A stretch of DNA of 64,000 bases from Armatimonadota bacterium. Its GTDB lineage: Bacteria > Armatimonadota > DTGP01 > JAKQQT01. Position numbers and translations under genes: made by a program. Within the stretch, counting starts at the first letter, position 1. Each line of letters begins with the position of its first letter. This document shows positions 18,754 through 26,220 of this stretch, one piece after another. The stretch is taken from assembly GCA_036504095.1 (NCBI GenBank), contig DASXVS010000024.1:62001-126000 (forward strand), read 5' to 3'. A model generated the notes under the pieces. It had not been told where the DNA came from. It saw nothing but the letters and a program-made list of their open reading frames with translations, and made no database searches.

Positions 18754-18837
18754 AGGCGTTCCTGAGTTCCGGGTTCTGGGTTCCGGGTTCCGGGTTCTGA
18801 GTCTCGGAACCAGGAACTCGAAACTCGAAACGCCTTC
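18752..18837. repeat. Heptamer hairpin repeat (GRGTTCY type)
   Basis: Five 7-mers GAGTTCC, GGGTTCT, GGGTTCC, GGGTTCC, GGGTTCT, then a turn and the inverse units GGAACCA, GGAACTC, GAAACTC, GAAACGC. The base is closed by a perfect outer stem GAAGGCGTT (18752-18760) / AACGCCTTC (18829-18837). It lies between pit and the beta-mannosidase gene. Confidence 0.85.
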
Positions 18838-18929
18838 GCCGCGTGACAATCTCTTGAGCGATGTGCCATCCTGACCTCGGATAGCCATGCTGTCCCCGAC
18901 AGCATATTTTCAGAACCGGAGAGCCTCAC

Positions 18930-21437
18930 ATGAACCCGTCCGAGGAAACCACTGTCCTGCCTCTGAACACCGGCTGGCGCTTCACCGAAGTACGCCCGCC
19001 GGACTCCTCCCCCAATACCGCCCTGCCCTGGATGCCGGCCACCGTGCCCGGCCACGTACACGACGACCTGGCCCGCGCCGGCGTCATCCCCGACCCCTTC
19101 AGCCGCATGCAGGAACGCGGCGTCGGCTGGGTTGATGAGACCGACTGGGTATACGAGAACACTTTCACGCTGGAAACGCCGCCCGCCAACGCCTATCTGC
19201 GCTTCGAGGGCCTCGATACCATCGCGGAGATCGAGCTGAACGGCGAACCGCTGGCGAACACCGACAACATGTTCGTGGAGCACGAGTTCCCGGTCGGCGG
19301 CCGCCTGAAGGCGGGCGAGAACACGCTGAAGGTGACGTTCCGCAGCGCGCTGAGGATCGGCCGCGAGCGCCGCGCGGCGTACGCCAAGACCGGCGAGGAC
19401 CGGCTGGAGGACCACCGCGCCGTCTGGGGCCCGCGCTCGTTCGTCCGCAAGGCGCAGTACATGTACGGCTGGGACTGGGGCCCGGAACTCGTTTCCTGCG
19501 GCATCTGGAAGGGCGTTTCCCTCGTAAGCGTTCCGGTCGCACGCATCACCGACTGGAAGTACGATACCGTCTTCAATGAAGATGGCAGCGCCACGGTAGC
19601 CTTCGAGGTCAGTGTGGAGCGCGCCCCGGGGCAGGAAGAGACGCCGCTGACCGCGGCGGTTTCGTTCCCGATGCACGGTATACCTAGAGTACTCGCGGAC
19701 GTTCCGGCTGGTTTAGGAAGACTGGCTGTTCCAGTAAAATGTTATGTTTCGGATGCCAAGCGCTGGGTTCCCAACGGAAGCGGTAACCCGGAACGTTATC
19801 GCACTCTTCTGGAGTTGTCCACCTCCGGCGTTGCGCTGGATGTCCGCCACACTAGCATCGGCCTTCGCACCGTCGAACTTGTCCGCGAACCCGATGCGGA
19901 TGGCAAGGGCGAGTGCTTCAAGTTCCGCGTAAACGGAAAGGACGTCTTCATCAAGGGAGCCAACTGGATCCCCGCGCACTCATTGCCTTCGCGACTGGAT
20001 AGTTATGATGGATTCCAGCATCTGGAGCGTGTCCTCACGCAGGCCCGCGACGGGGGCATCAACATGGTGCGCGTGTGGGGAGGCGGTGTATACGAATCGG
20101 TGTATTTCTACCGACTTTGCGACTCCTTTGGCATCCTCGTGTGGCAGGACTTCCCTTACGCTTGCGCCCACTATCCGGACACAGGCGAATACGCCGAGGA
20201 GGCGCGCGCCGAGGCCATGAAAGCCGTGCGTCGGCTGCGGAACCACCCGTCGCTGGCGCTCTGGTGCGGCAACAACGAAAACCAGTGGCTGGCGGCGCAC
20301 TGGCCGAAATCCACGCCCAACGCGCGCGTACTGGGCAGCCACCTGTACGACGAAGTGCTGCCGGAAGTTGTCAAGCAGGAAGACGCGTCCACGCCGTACT
20401 GTCCTTCGTCCCCCTTCGGCGGCGACGAGCCGAACAGCCAGGACGCCGGCGACCGCCACGACTGGGATGTCTGGCACGGTGGCGGCGACTACACCAAATA
20501 CCTCGAGGACAACTCGCGGTTCGTGAGCGAGTTCGGCTTCGCATCATCGTGCGGCCTCAAGGCGTGGGACTCCTGCCTCGCACCTGAAGACAAGCACCCG
20601 TATTCGGACGCCGTGAAGTGGCACAACAAGACCGGCAAGAAGTACGAGGAATACATCGGCTACACGGCGGCGCACTTCCCGGAGCCACGCACGCTGGAGG
20701 ACCTCGTCTACTACACGCAACTGAACCAGGCGGAAGCGCTGAAATGCGGCGTGGAGCATTGGCGCCGTCACAAGGGGCGCTGCTGGGGCACGATCTTCTG
20801 GCAGTTGGAAGACTGCTGGCCGGTTCAGTCGTGGGCCGTCATCGACTCCGCGGGCGAGCCGAAAGCCGCGTATTACGGCATGAAGCGATTCTACGCTCCG
20901 GTCCTGATCTCACTGGTCCGCGACGGCGACGTGGTCCGCGCCCACCTGACCAACGACACGAACGAACCGATCCGGGGCAAGGTAACGGTTCGGGTGGAGT
21001 CGTTCATCGGCGAGCGCCTGGAGAAGGAAGACGCCATCGCGTATATCCCGGCGAACGGCACGGCGGAGGTGGACGCGGTCAATATCGTGTGCGCCGAGGG
21101 CCGCGAACGGGAAGTCTACGTGTACGCCCGCTTCCGCCCCGAGGACGGCGGCCCGCAGATCGAGAACTACATGTTCCTCGCCGAACCAAAGGAACTGCAG
21201 ATGGCCGACCCCGGTTTGAGCGTTGATGTGTCGGTGACGGGCGGCGGTTTCGTCGTTACGCTCGGGGCGAAGCGCTTCACTCCGTACATCTGGCTGCGAC
21301 TGACCGGCGACGAACCAGGCGAGTGGAGCGACAACCACTTCCACATGCGGGCCGGAAAGGAAACGACCGTCACGCTCAATGCGCCCGGCCTCAGCGTGGA
21401 GGACGTGCGCTCAAGATTGGTCGTCCGACACCTGTAA
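18930..21437 (+). CDS. Beta-mannosidase, glycoside hydrolase family 2
   Basis: Releases beta-mannose from mannooligosaccharides. 835 residues, the usual length for this subfamily, with no signal peptide (cytoplasmic). The N-terminal jelly-roll has the mannosidase pattern LNTGWRFTEV...ATVPGHVHDDLARAGVIPDPF...WVYENTFTL. The barrel carries acid/base Glu in LWCGNNENQW (about 449) and nucleophile Glu in RFVSEFGFAS (about 533). KGANWIPAHSLPSR and MVRVWGGGVYE are also beta-mannosidase hallmarks. It is flanked by repeats on both sides, so probably monocistronic. Confidence 0.95.
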   Translation: MNPSEETTVLPLNTGWRFTEVRPPDSSPNTALPWMPATVPGHVHDDLARAGVIPDPFSRMQERGVGWVDETDWVYENTFTLETPPANAYLRFEGLDTIAEIELNGEPLANTDNMFVEHEFPVGGRLKAGENTLKVTFRSALRIGRERRAAYAKTGEDRLEDHRAVWGPRSFVRKAQYMYGWDWGPELVSCGIWKGVSLVSVPVARITDWKYDTVFNEDGSATVAFEVSVERAPGQEETPLTAAVSFPMHGIPRVLADVPAGLGRLAVPVKCYVSDAKRWVPNGSGNPERYRTLLELSTSGVALDVRHTSIGLRTVELVREPDADGKGECFKFRVNGKDVFIKGANWIPAHSLPSRLDSYDGFQHLERVLTQARDGGINMVRVWGGGVYESVYFYRLCDSFGILVWQDFPYACAHYPDTGEYAEEARAEAMKAVRRLRNHPSLALWCGNNENQWLAAHWPKSTPNARVLGSHLYDEVLPEVVKQEDASTPYCPSSPFGGDEPNSQDAGDRHDWDVWHGGGDYTKYLEDNSRFVSEFGFASSCGLKAWDSCLAPEDKHPYSDAVKWHNKTGKKYEEYIGYTAAHFPEPRTLEDLVYYTQLNQAEALKCGVEHWRRHKGRCWGTIFWQLEDCWPVQSWAVIDSAGEPKAAYYGMKRFYAPVLISLVRDGDVVRAHLTNDTNEPIRGKVTVRVESFIGERLEKEDAIAYIPANGTAEVDAVNIVCAEGREREVYVYARFRPEDGGPQIENYMFLAEPKELQMADPGLSVDVSVTGGGFVVTLGAKRFTPYIWLRLTGDEPGEWSDNHFHMRAGKETTVTLNAPGLSVEDVRSRLVVRHL

Positions 21438-21440
21438 ACA

Positions 21441-21507
21441 TGTCATCCTGAGCGCAGCGAAGGATCTCGACGTCACGTTGAGTTGTTTCGCTGCGCTCAA
21501 CCTGACA
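21441..21507. repeat. Inverted repeat of the TCATCCTGAGCG type, diverged copy
   Basis: Arms 21441-21460 (TGTCATCCTGAGCGCAGCGA) and 21488-21507 pair with two mismatches around a GACGTCACGTTGAG loop. The same repeat family is present in near-perfect form at 47268-47340, including the loop ACGTTGAG. It lies just after the beta-mannosidase stop. Confidence 0.8.
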
Positions 21508-21513
21508 CGCATG

Positions 21514-21567
21514 CTTTCCTCCGTGCTCCTCCGTTTACTCCGTTACCTCCGTGGTAGTTTCTGTGTG
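21514..21567 (-). repeat. ACGGAGG-type tandem repeat overlapping the mutY 3' end
   Basis: Read on the minus strand it is a run of approximate 9-bp units (ACGGAGGTA, ACGGAGTAA, ACGGAGGAG, CACGGAGGA). It begins inside the last mutY codons and continues past the stop. The mutY C-terminus TETTTEVTE is encoded by this repeat. Confidence 0.7.
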
Positions 21568-22614
21568 GACCATCGCCATCAGTTTTCGTTGCGGGGAGGG
21601 CAAGGCCAGGGCCTTCGCTTCTTCCGTTGTCACCCATCGGCCGGTCGCGATCCGCTCCTGCAGCTTCGCCTCGTAGGCATGAAGGGCGATGGACCGGCGC
21701 ATCACGGTGTGGCGAATGGCCGTGATGTATTCTCCCAGCGTCACTTCAACTCCGAGGCGTTCCGCCGCTATTCGACGCGCGGCGTTCTCGAGCGATTCGC
21801 CCGGTTGAACGGTACCGCGCGGGACCTCCCACATGCCGGCCCAGACGCCGGTTGGCGGCCGCTGGAGCAGCAGTATCCGGCCCTCGGCATCTCGGATGAC
21901 CAGCCCTACGTCGGCCTGCGCTTCCATCGGCGGTTTTGGCGCGATCTGCGGGAACTCCGACTGACGGCCTTCGCGCCTCGCGCTGCACCAGGGGGATATC
22001 GGGCATTCCGGGCAGCGCGGGGCCTCTGGGACGCAGACTGAGGCGCCGATGTCGAACAGCGCGAGGTTCCAGTCACGCGCGCGGCCGTGCGGCAGGATAA
22101 CCTCAGCGATTCGCCAGAGTTCGCGGTGCGTGAAGCCCGAGCGCGGATCGCCGTAGATGAGCATCAATCTCGCCAGCACACGCGAGATGTTGGCATCGAC
22201 GACCGGAACGTTGTCATTGAACGCAAAGGAGCAGATCGCTCCGGCGGTGTAACGGCCGATCCCCGGCAGCGCGAGGACGTCCTCGAAAGATCGCGGGAAG
22301 ACGCCGCCGTGGCGTTCTACGACCTGTCGCGCCGCGGCATGGAGGTTGCGGGCACGGCTGTAGTAGCCCAGCCCGGCCCAAGCGTGCAGAACGTCGTCCA
22401 GCAGCGCGTCCGCCAGTTGGCGCACGGTCGGGAACCGCGCCATGAACCGCTCCCAGTACGGTGTTGCCGCGGCGACGGTGGTCTGCTGGAGCATGATTTC
22501 GGACACCCAGATGGCGTAGGGGTCGCGCGTGTCGCGGAACGGCATCGGCCGCGCGTTGCGGCCAAACCAATCCAGCACGGCCGCCTGCAGGGCCGGTATG
22601 TCTTCTGGAAGCAT
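21535..22614 (-). CDS. mutY: A/G-specific adenine DNA glycosylase MutY
   Basis: Removes adenine paired with 8-oxoguanine. About 359 residues from MLPEDIP (ATG 22614); the longer frame to 22722 would run into the hairpin at 22642. The catalytic Glu is in VSEIMLQQT, the helix-hairpin-helix is LPGIGRYTAGAI, and the catalytic Asp is in PVVDANISR. The iron-sulfur cluster cysteines keep C-x6-C-x2-C-x5-C (CVPEAPRCPECPISPWC). A NUDIX-like 8-oxoG recognition domain (GLVIRDAEGRILLLQRPP...GMWEVPRG) follows from about residue 235. The last nine residues derive from a tandem repeat and are unlikely to be part of the fold. Confidence 0.95.
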   Translation of the reverse strand: MLPEDIPALQAAVLDWFGRNARPMPFRDTRDPYAIWVSEIMLQQTTVAAATPYWERFMARFPTVRQLADALLDDVLHAWAGLGYYSRARNLHAAARQVVERHGGVFPRSFEDVLALPGIGRYTAGAICSFAFNDNVPVVDANISRVLARLMLIYGDPRSGFTHRELWRIAEVILPHGRARDWNLALFDIGASVCVPEAPRCPECPISPWCSARREGRQSEFPQIAPKPPMEAQADVGLVIRDAEGRILLLQRPPTGVWAGMWEVPRGTVQPGESLENAARRIAAERLGVEVTLGEYITAIRHTVMRRSIALHAYEAKLQERIATGRWVTTEEAKALALPSPQRKLMAMVHTETTTEVTE

Positions 22615-22641
22615 ACAATGATGGTAGCAACAGCCTGAGTG

Positions 22642-22694
22642 GAACGGGCGTCCCGCCCGTTTTCGATGCAATGCAACGGGCGGGACGCCCGTTC
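22642..22694. repeat. Perfect 20-bp inverted repeat (REP-like)
   Basis: Arms 22642-22661 and 22675-22694 are perfectly complementary (GAACGGGCGTCCCGCCCGTT and its complement) with a 13-bp loop. It lies between the divergent mutY and kinase genes. A hairpin here would be in both 5' leaders. Its composition resembles the REP-like palindromes near the transposase at 23741. Confidence 0.85.
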
Positions 22695-22702
22695 TACTGG
22701 AA

Positions 22703-23638
22703 ATGGACAACTCAATCCTCACACGCTTGATCCAGCCGGCTTTTCCGGGCGGAACAGTGATCTCTTCCGCACCGCTGGACGGGATGGCGAACAGCAGTTA
22801 CCGGGTCAGCCTGGATGGCCGCGAGGCGCCGATCACCGTTCGGGTCTACACGCGGGCGCCGGAGTCGGCGGCGCGCGAGTGGGAGATCATGGCCCATGTT
22901 GCCCGCCGAGTGCCGGTCCCTCACGTCCTCTGGCACGGCAGAAACCCGGAACTGATCGACAACCCGTACGCTATCCTGCGCTGGGTGGATGGCGTTCCCC
23001 TCGACCAGGTGATCGCGGAAGGCGGATCGGACGCGCATCAGGCCGCCTACGCCGCCGGAGAGGTGCTGGGCCGCATCGGCTCCTTCACGTTCCCGAAGGC
23101 CGGCTTCCTCGGACCCGACCTGACGGTCACGGATCCGTGGGAGAGCTTCGCGCAGGGCATCCGCGACTGCGTGAAGGACTGTGCGTTCAAGGGCATTGCG
23201 GCGGACCGGATGGGCAGGGACCTCGCCGCGCGTATGTGGACGTTTGCGATGCAGCACGTCGGCAGCCTGAACCGGGTCCGCGACAGCAAGTGCTTGGTCC
23301 ACGCGGATTTTCACGGTCGCCATCTGATCATGCGACGCGCCCGCGATGAATGGGCCGTTGCCGGAGTGCTCGACTGGGAGTTCGCGTTCTCGGGGCCGCA
23401 GTTGTTCGATCTGGGGCAGATGATCCGGTATAAGGGCCTGCCGCCCGAATATCACGACGATTTTGCGCGCGGATTCGCCGACCATGGCGGCGAACTGCCC
23501 GACGATTGGCGGACGCTGGGACGAACCTGCGACCTGGTGAACCTCCTGCAGTTCCTCAGCCGTCCCGAGCTCACACCCGAACAGGAAGGCCACTGGCTGA
23601 ACGCGCTGCGATACGCGCTGGATGAGGAGGGAGTATGA
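22703..23638 (+). CDS. Aminoglycoside phosphotransferase (APH)-fold kinase
   Basis: 311 residues of the APH/choline kinase superfamily; phosphorylates a small molecule, identity unknown. The N-lobe has SSYRVSLDG and ITVRVYTRAP. The catalytic loop reads LVHADFHGRHLIM: the His and Asp of the HxDxxxxN Brenner motif are kept but the metal-binding Asn is replaced by His. The metal-binding DWE (VLDWEFAFSGPQLFDLGQMI) is present. Its last 27 bp form one copy of the direct repeat that brackets the RAYT cassette; the second copy contains the mnmE start. Before that insertion its TGA would have overlapped the mnmE ATG. Confidence 0.8.
   Translation: MDNSILTRLIQPAFPGGTVISSAPLDGMANSSYRVSLDGREAPITVRVYTRAPESAAREWEIMAHVARRVPVPHVLWHGRNPELIDNPYAILRWVDGVPLDQVIAEGGSDAHQAAYAAGEVLGRIGSFTFPKAGFLGPDLTVTDPWESFAQGIRDCVKDCAFKGIAADRMGRDLAARMWTFAMQHVGSLNRVRDSKCLVHADFHGRHLIMRRARDEWAVAGVLDWEFAFSGPQLFDLGQMIRYKGLPPEYHDDFARGFADHGGELPDDWRTLGRTCDLVNLLQFLSRPELTPEQEGHWLNALRYALDEEGV
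23612..23638 (+). repeat. Left 27-bp direct repeat of the RAYT cassette
   Basis: Identical to 24296-24322. It begins TACGCGCTGGATGAGG and ends GAGTATGA. It contains the last eight codons of the kinase gene and its TGA; the ATG embedded in GTATGA is the position where the mnmE start stood before the insertion. Confidence 0.95.
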
Positions 23639-23740
23639 GCATGGGCGACAACAAAGTCCAGCAGCCGGGCTCCGAGGCATAAATGCCCCGGCAAAGGGCC
23701 TACGGCCGCAAAGGCCATGAATGGCCTGACGGAGGGAAGG

Positions 23741-24175
23741 ATGCCACAGAGTCTCGTAGAAATCTATGTTCACCTTGTGTGGACAACCCACAATCGGGAA
23801 CCATTGCTGATTAGTGATACAGAACGATCGGTCTACCGCGTATTGGCCTCAGAAGCAGCGAAGATGAACTGCCGCATCCTGGCGCTGGGAGGCGTTGCGG
23901 ACCATGTCCATGTCTTGGTTTCTCTGCCTGCCCAGTACGGTATTCCTCGTCTCCTCAACCAAATGAAGGGTGCTTCTTCACATCTCATCCGAGCCACGCC
24001 TTCCGGCGAGGGGTTTGGCTGGCAGGGTGGCTATGCCGCCTTGAGCGTCAGCCCCAATCATGTCCCACGGGTACAGGCCTATGTTCAACGCCAGAAAGCA
24101 CACCATGCGGAATGCTCCACGTTTCCTGCATGGGAACCGTCCCTCGAACAAAACGCACCGAGTAAAGCGGAATGA
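23741..24175 (+). CDS. REP-associated tyrosine transposase (RAYT, IS200/IS605 TnpA-like)
   Basis: About 144 residues from [10 protein letters not shown], preceded by GGAGGGAAGG as ribosome binding site. Y1 transposase with the HUH motif in [12 protein letters not shown], the N-terminal [12 protein letters not shown] typical of the family, and the C-terminal helix carrying the single catalytic Tyr ([10 protein letters not shown]). Such enzymes cut and join single-stranded DNA at palindromic ends. It has no TnpB partner, and it lies within REP-like palindromes, so it is classed as RAYT. The frame is intact. Confidence 0.9.
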   Translation: MPQSLVEIYVHLVWTTHNREPLLISDTERSVYRVLASEAAKMNCRILALGGVADHVHVLVSLPAQYGIPRLLNQMKGASSHLIRATPSGEGFGWQGGYAALSVSPNHVPRVQAYVQRQKAHHAECSTFPAWEPSLEQNAPSKAE

Positions 24176-24295
24176 GACACGCACTGACGCCGGGCTCCAC
24201 TAGTCCCTCACTGAACGGCTGAGTGAAAACCGGCAGCCCATTCATGGGCTTCGTGGCCGAAGGCCAGCAGCAGTGGCATTCATGCCACGGGATGC

Positions 24296-24322
24296 TACGC
24301 GCTGGATGAGGAGGGAGTATGA
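24296..24322 (+). repeat. Right 27-bp direct repeat of the RAYT cassette
   Basis: Identical to 23612-23638. Here the ATG at 24319 is the mnmE start, and GAGGAGGGAGT upstream is its ribosome binding site, so the duplication rebuilt a full translation start for mnmE. Confidence 0.95.
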
Positions 24323-25689
24323 CAACCGACACCATCGCCGCCATATCCACGCCGATCGGGGAGGGCGGAATCGGCATCGTCCGCGTAAGCGGGCCGGACG
24401 CCTTCGCTGTCGCAGCGCGCGTGTTCCGGGCGAAAAGCGGCAGACCGATATCCGGGCAGCGGAGCCACACGGTGCGCTTCGGCACGATTGCCGACGAGGG
24501 CGAAGAGGTCGACCAGGCCCTGGCGACCGTCTTTCGGGGCCCGAATTCCTACACCGGAGAGGACACCGTGGAGCTGTCCACGCACGGAGGCCCGGTTCCG
24601 CTGCGGCGCACGCTGGACCTGTTGTTGAGGGCCGGGGCGAGGCTGGCCGGTCCCGGCGAGTTCACGCAACGCGCCTTCATGAACGGGAAGCTTGACCTGG
24701 CGCAGGCGGAAGCCGTGATCGACAGCATCCGCGCGAAATCCGACGCCGGACTGAAGGTCGCGATCCGCCAGTTGGAGGGCGTGCTCAGCCGTCGCGTGAC
24801 CGCCGCCAGGGACTCGCTGCTCTCTGTCTGCGCCGCTGTCGAGGCGAGCACGGATTTCCCGGACGAGGTGCCCGAACCGGACAGGCCGCAGCTCATCCTC
24901 CAGACCGGCCACGTCCTGGACGAGGTGAACCGTCTCCTCGCGACGGCGGACAGCGGCCGGGTGTATCGCGAGGGCGTGTCGTGCGCCATCGTCGGACGGC
25001 CCAACGTGGGCAAATCTTCCCTGCTGAACGCCCTCCTTCGCGATGCCCGGGCGATCGTCACCGAGGTGCCGGGCACGACGCGTGACGTCATAGAGGAAAG
25101 CGTGACGCTGGGCGGGGTGGCGATCCGCCTCCTGGACACGGCGGGCCTCCGGGATTCCGAGGATACTGTGGAGCGCATCGGCGTCGAGCGCACGCACGCC
25201 GCGATGGCCGACGCCGACGTGTTGATGGTGGTTCTGGACGCCTCCACTCCACTCACCCGCGAGGACGAGCAGGCGCTGGACGAGGCGCGCGGCCGCCCGG
25301 CGGTCGTCGTGCTGAACAAGAGCGATCTCCGGCAGTTCCTGGTCGGCGCCGATGTCACGGTCCGCCTGCCGCACGCAGAGGTGGTCTCCGCTTCCATGGC
25401 CACGGGCGCCGGTCTCCCGGAGGTTGAAATGGCGCTGGCGAAGGTCGTTCTGGACGGCAAGATGGCGCCGCAGGACGTCACCGTTAGCCGTGCGCGGCAC
25501 GTAGCCAGCCTGTCAGGGGCGCGCAATGCCCTGGAGGCCGTGCTCGCCACGCTGAGAGGTGACTGGCCGCTCGACCTCGTCGCCCAGGACCTCCAGATCG
25601 CCGCGCGCCACCTTGGCGAGATCGGCGGTCAAACGGCAAGCGAGCGGATCATACAGGAGATATTCGCCCGATTCTGCGTGGGAAAATGA
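24319..25689 (+). CDS. mnmE: tRNA modification GTPase MnmE
   Basis: With MnmG it adds the aminomethyl group at U34 of certain tRNAs. 456 residues. N-terminal folate-binding domain ([22 protein letters not shown]), helical domain, and an inserted G domain: G1 GRPNVGKSS (about 225-233), G3 [11 protein letters not shown]4 NKSD. The C-terminus ends FCVGK, keeping the catalytic Cys of the FC(I/V)GK signature. Start ATG 24319 lies in the right direct repeat of the RAYT insertion. No mnmG adjoins it in this window. Confidence 0.97.
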   Translation: MTTDTIAAISTPIGEGGIGIVRVSGPDAFAVAARVFRAKSGRPISGQRSHTVRFGTIADEGEEVDQALATVFRGPNSYTGEDTVELSTHGGPVPLRRTLDLLLRAGARLAGPGEFTQRAFMNGKLDLAQAEAVIDSIRAKSDAGLKVAIRQLEGVLSRRVTAARDSLLSVCAAVEASTDFPDEVPEPDRPQLILQTGHVLDEVNRLLATADSGRVYREGVSCAIVGRPNVGKSSLLNALLRDARAIVTEVPGTTRDVIEESVTLGGVAIRLLDTAGLRDSEDTVERIGVERTHAAMADADVLMVVLDASTPLTREDEQALDEARGRPAVVVLNKSDLRQFLVGADVTVRLPHAEVVSASMATGAGLPEVEMALAKVVLDGKMAPQDVTVSRARHVASLSGARNALEAVLATLRGDWPLDLVAQDLQIAARHLGEIGGQTASERIIQEIFARFCVGK

Positions 25690-25779
25690 AGGAATCGGGG
25701 GCAGGAGCCAAAGATAGGGATGCGGATGGCGGCGGGACAGGGTTCGGCGGGCCTGTTTCCCGTCTCCTGTCGCCTGAGA
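25690..25779. repeat. Heptamer-like repeat with partial hairpin (CAGGMGA type)
   Basis: On the minus strand 25751-25777 reads as 7-mers CAGGCGA, CAGGAGA, CGGGAAA, CAGG. The left part (GGGGGCAGGAGCC) is only weakly related. It starts at the mnmE stop. Confidence 0.45.
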
Positions 25780-25782
25780 GGA

Positions 25783-25788
25783 TATAAT
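25783..25788 (+). promoter_or_regulatory. Candidate -10 box
   Basis: A perfect TATAAT 51 bp before the ASCH gene start. No convincing -35 hexamer stands 16-18 bp upstream because that stretch is occupied by the heptamer-like repeat, so the assignment rests on the -10 alone. Confidence 0.35.
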
Positions 25789-25838
25789 ATGTTGCGGGAA
25801 CTTGTACCCGCCGCTTGCCCATTATCGGAAACTGCCCC

Positions 25839-26186
25839 ATGTTTGCCATCAATTTCTATTCCCAGATTTACGTCGATATGCTGCGCAAGGGCCGCAAGAC
25901 CGGAACGGTCCGCCTCGGCGACAAATCGTCAAAATACCAGCCTGGGCAGCTGGTCTGGATCACAACGGGTCACCGCCACGGCACCCGGCAGAAACTCTTT
26001 ACCGCCATTATCGACACGGTACGTGTTGCGCCTATCACCGACCTCACCCCGCGCGAAATCGAGAAGGAAAGCCCGGAGATCCGCACCGCCGACGAATTGG
26101 TAGACCTTCTCGAGCGCATCTATGGGGACTCGCTGACTCCATCGAATATCGTCACGGTGATTCAGTTCTCCCAGGTCATCGAATGA
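25839..26186 (+). CDS. ASCH-domain-like small protein
   Basis: 115 residues from MFAINFYSQ. The pattern KGRKTGTVRLGDKSSKYQPGQLVWITTG, followed by FTAIIDTVRVAPITDLT, fits the ASCH beta-barrel (PUA-like), a predicted RNA-binding fold linked to translation or RNA modification. It follows mnmE but is separated by a repeat and its own -10-like box. No signal peptide. Molecular function unknown; the fold assignment is from pattern recognition and moderately sure. Confidence 0.65.
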   Translation: MFAINFYSQIYVDMLRKGRKTGTVRLGDKSSKYQPGQLVWITTGHRHGTRQKLFTAIIDTVRVAPITDLTPREIEKESPEIRTADELVDLLERIYGDSLTPSNIVTVIQFSQVIE

Positions 26187-26220
26187 GGATAACACGGCGC
26201 ACCGACGCCGGCCGAGGGCT

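Larger units (their letters stand above)
23612..24322 (+). mobile_element. RAYT transposase cassette bracketed by 27-bp direct repeats
   Basis: A 684-bp unit (one 27-bp repeat plus the cassette) inserted between the kinase gene and mnmE. It contains a Y1 (HUH) transposase gene flanked by clusters of short palindromes: GGCAT-AA-ATGCC, GGCC-TAC-GGCC and GGCCAT-GA-ATGGCC on the left (23676-23726), and GCCCAT-TC-ATGGGC, TGGCC-GAA-GGCCA and GTGGCAT-TC-ATGCCAC on the right (24236-24288). GCCGGGCTCC occurs near both ends (23664, 24189). The flanking repeats at 23612-23638 and 24296-24322 are identical over 27 bp. Confidence 0.85.

Noticed and set aside
22703-22722. Longer start of MutY at 22722
   Set aside because: It would run through the perfect inverted repeat and code an Arg/Gly-rich extension absent from the family; ATG 22614 begins the usual MutY N-terminus.
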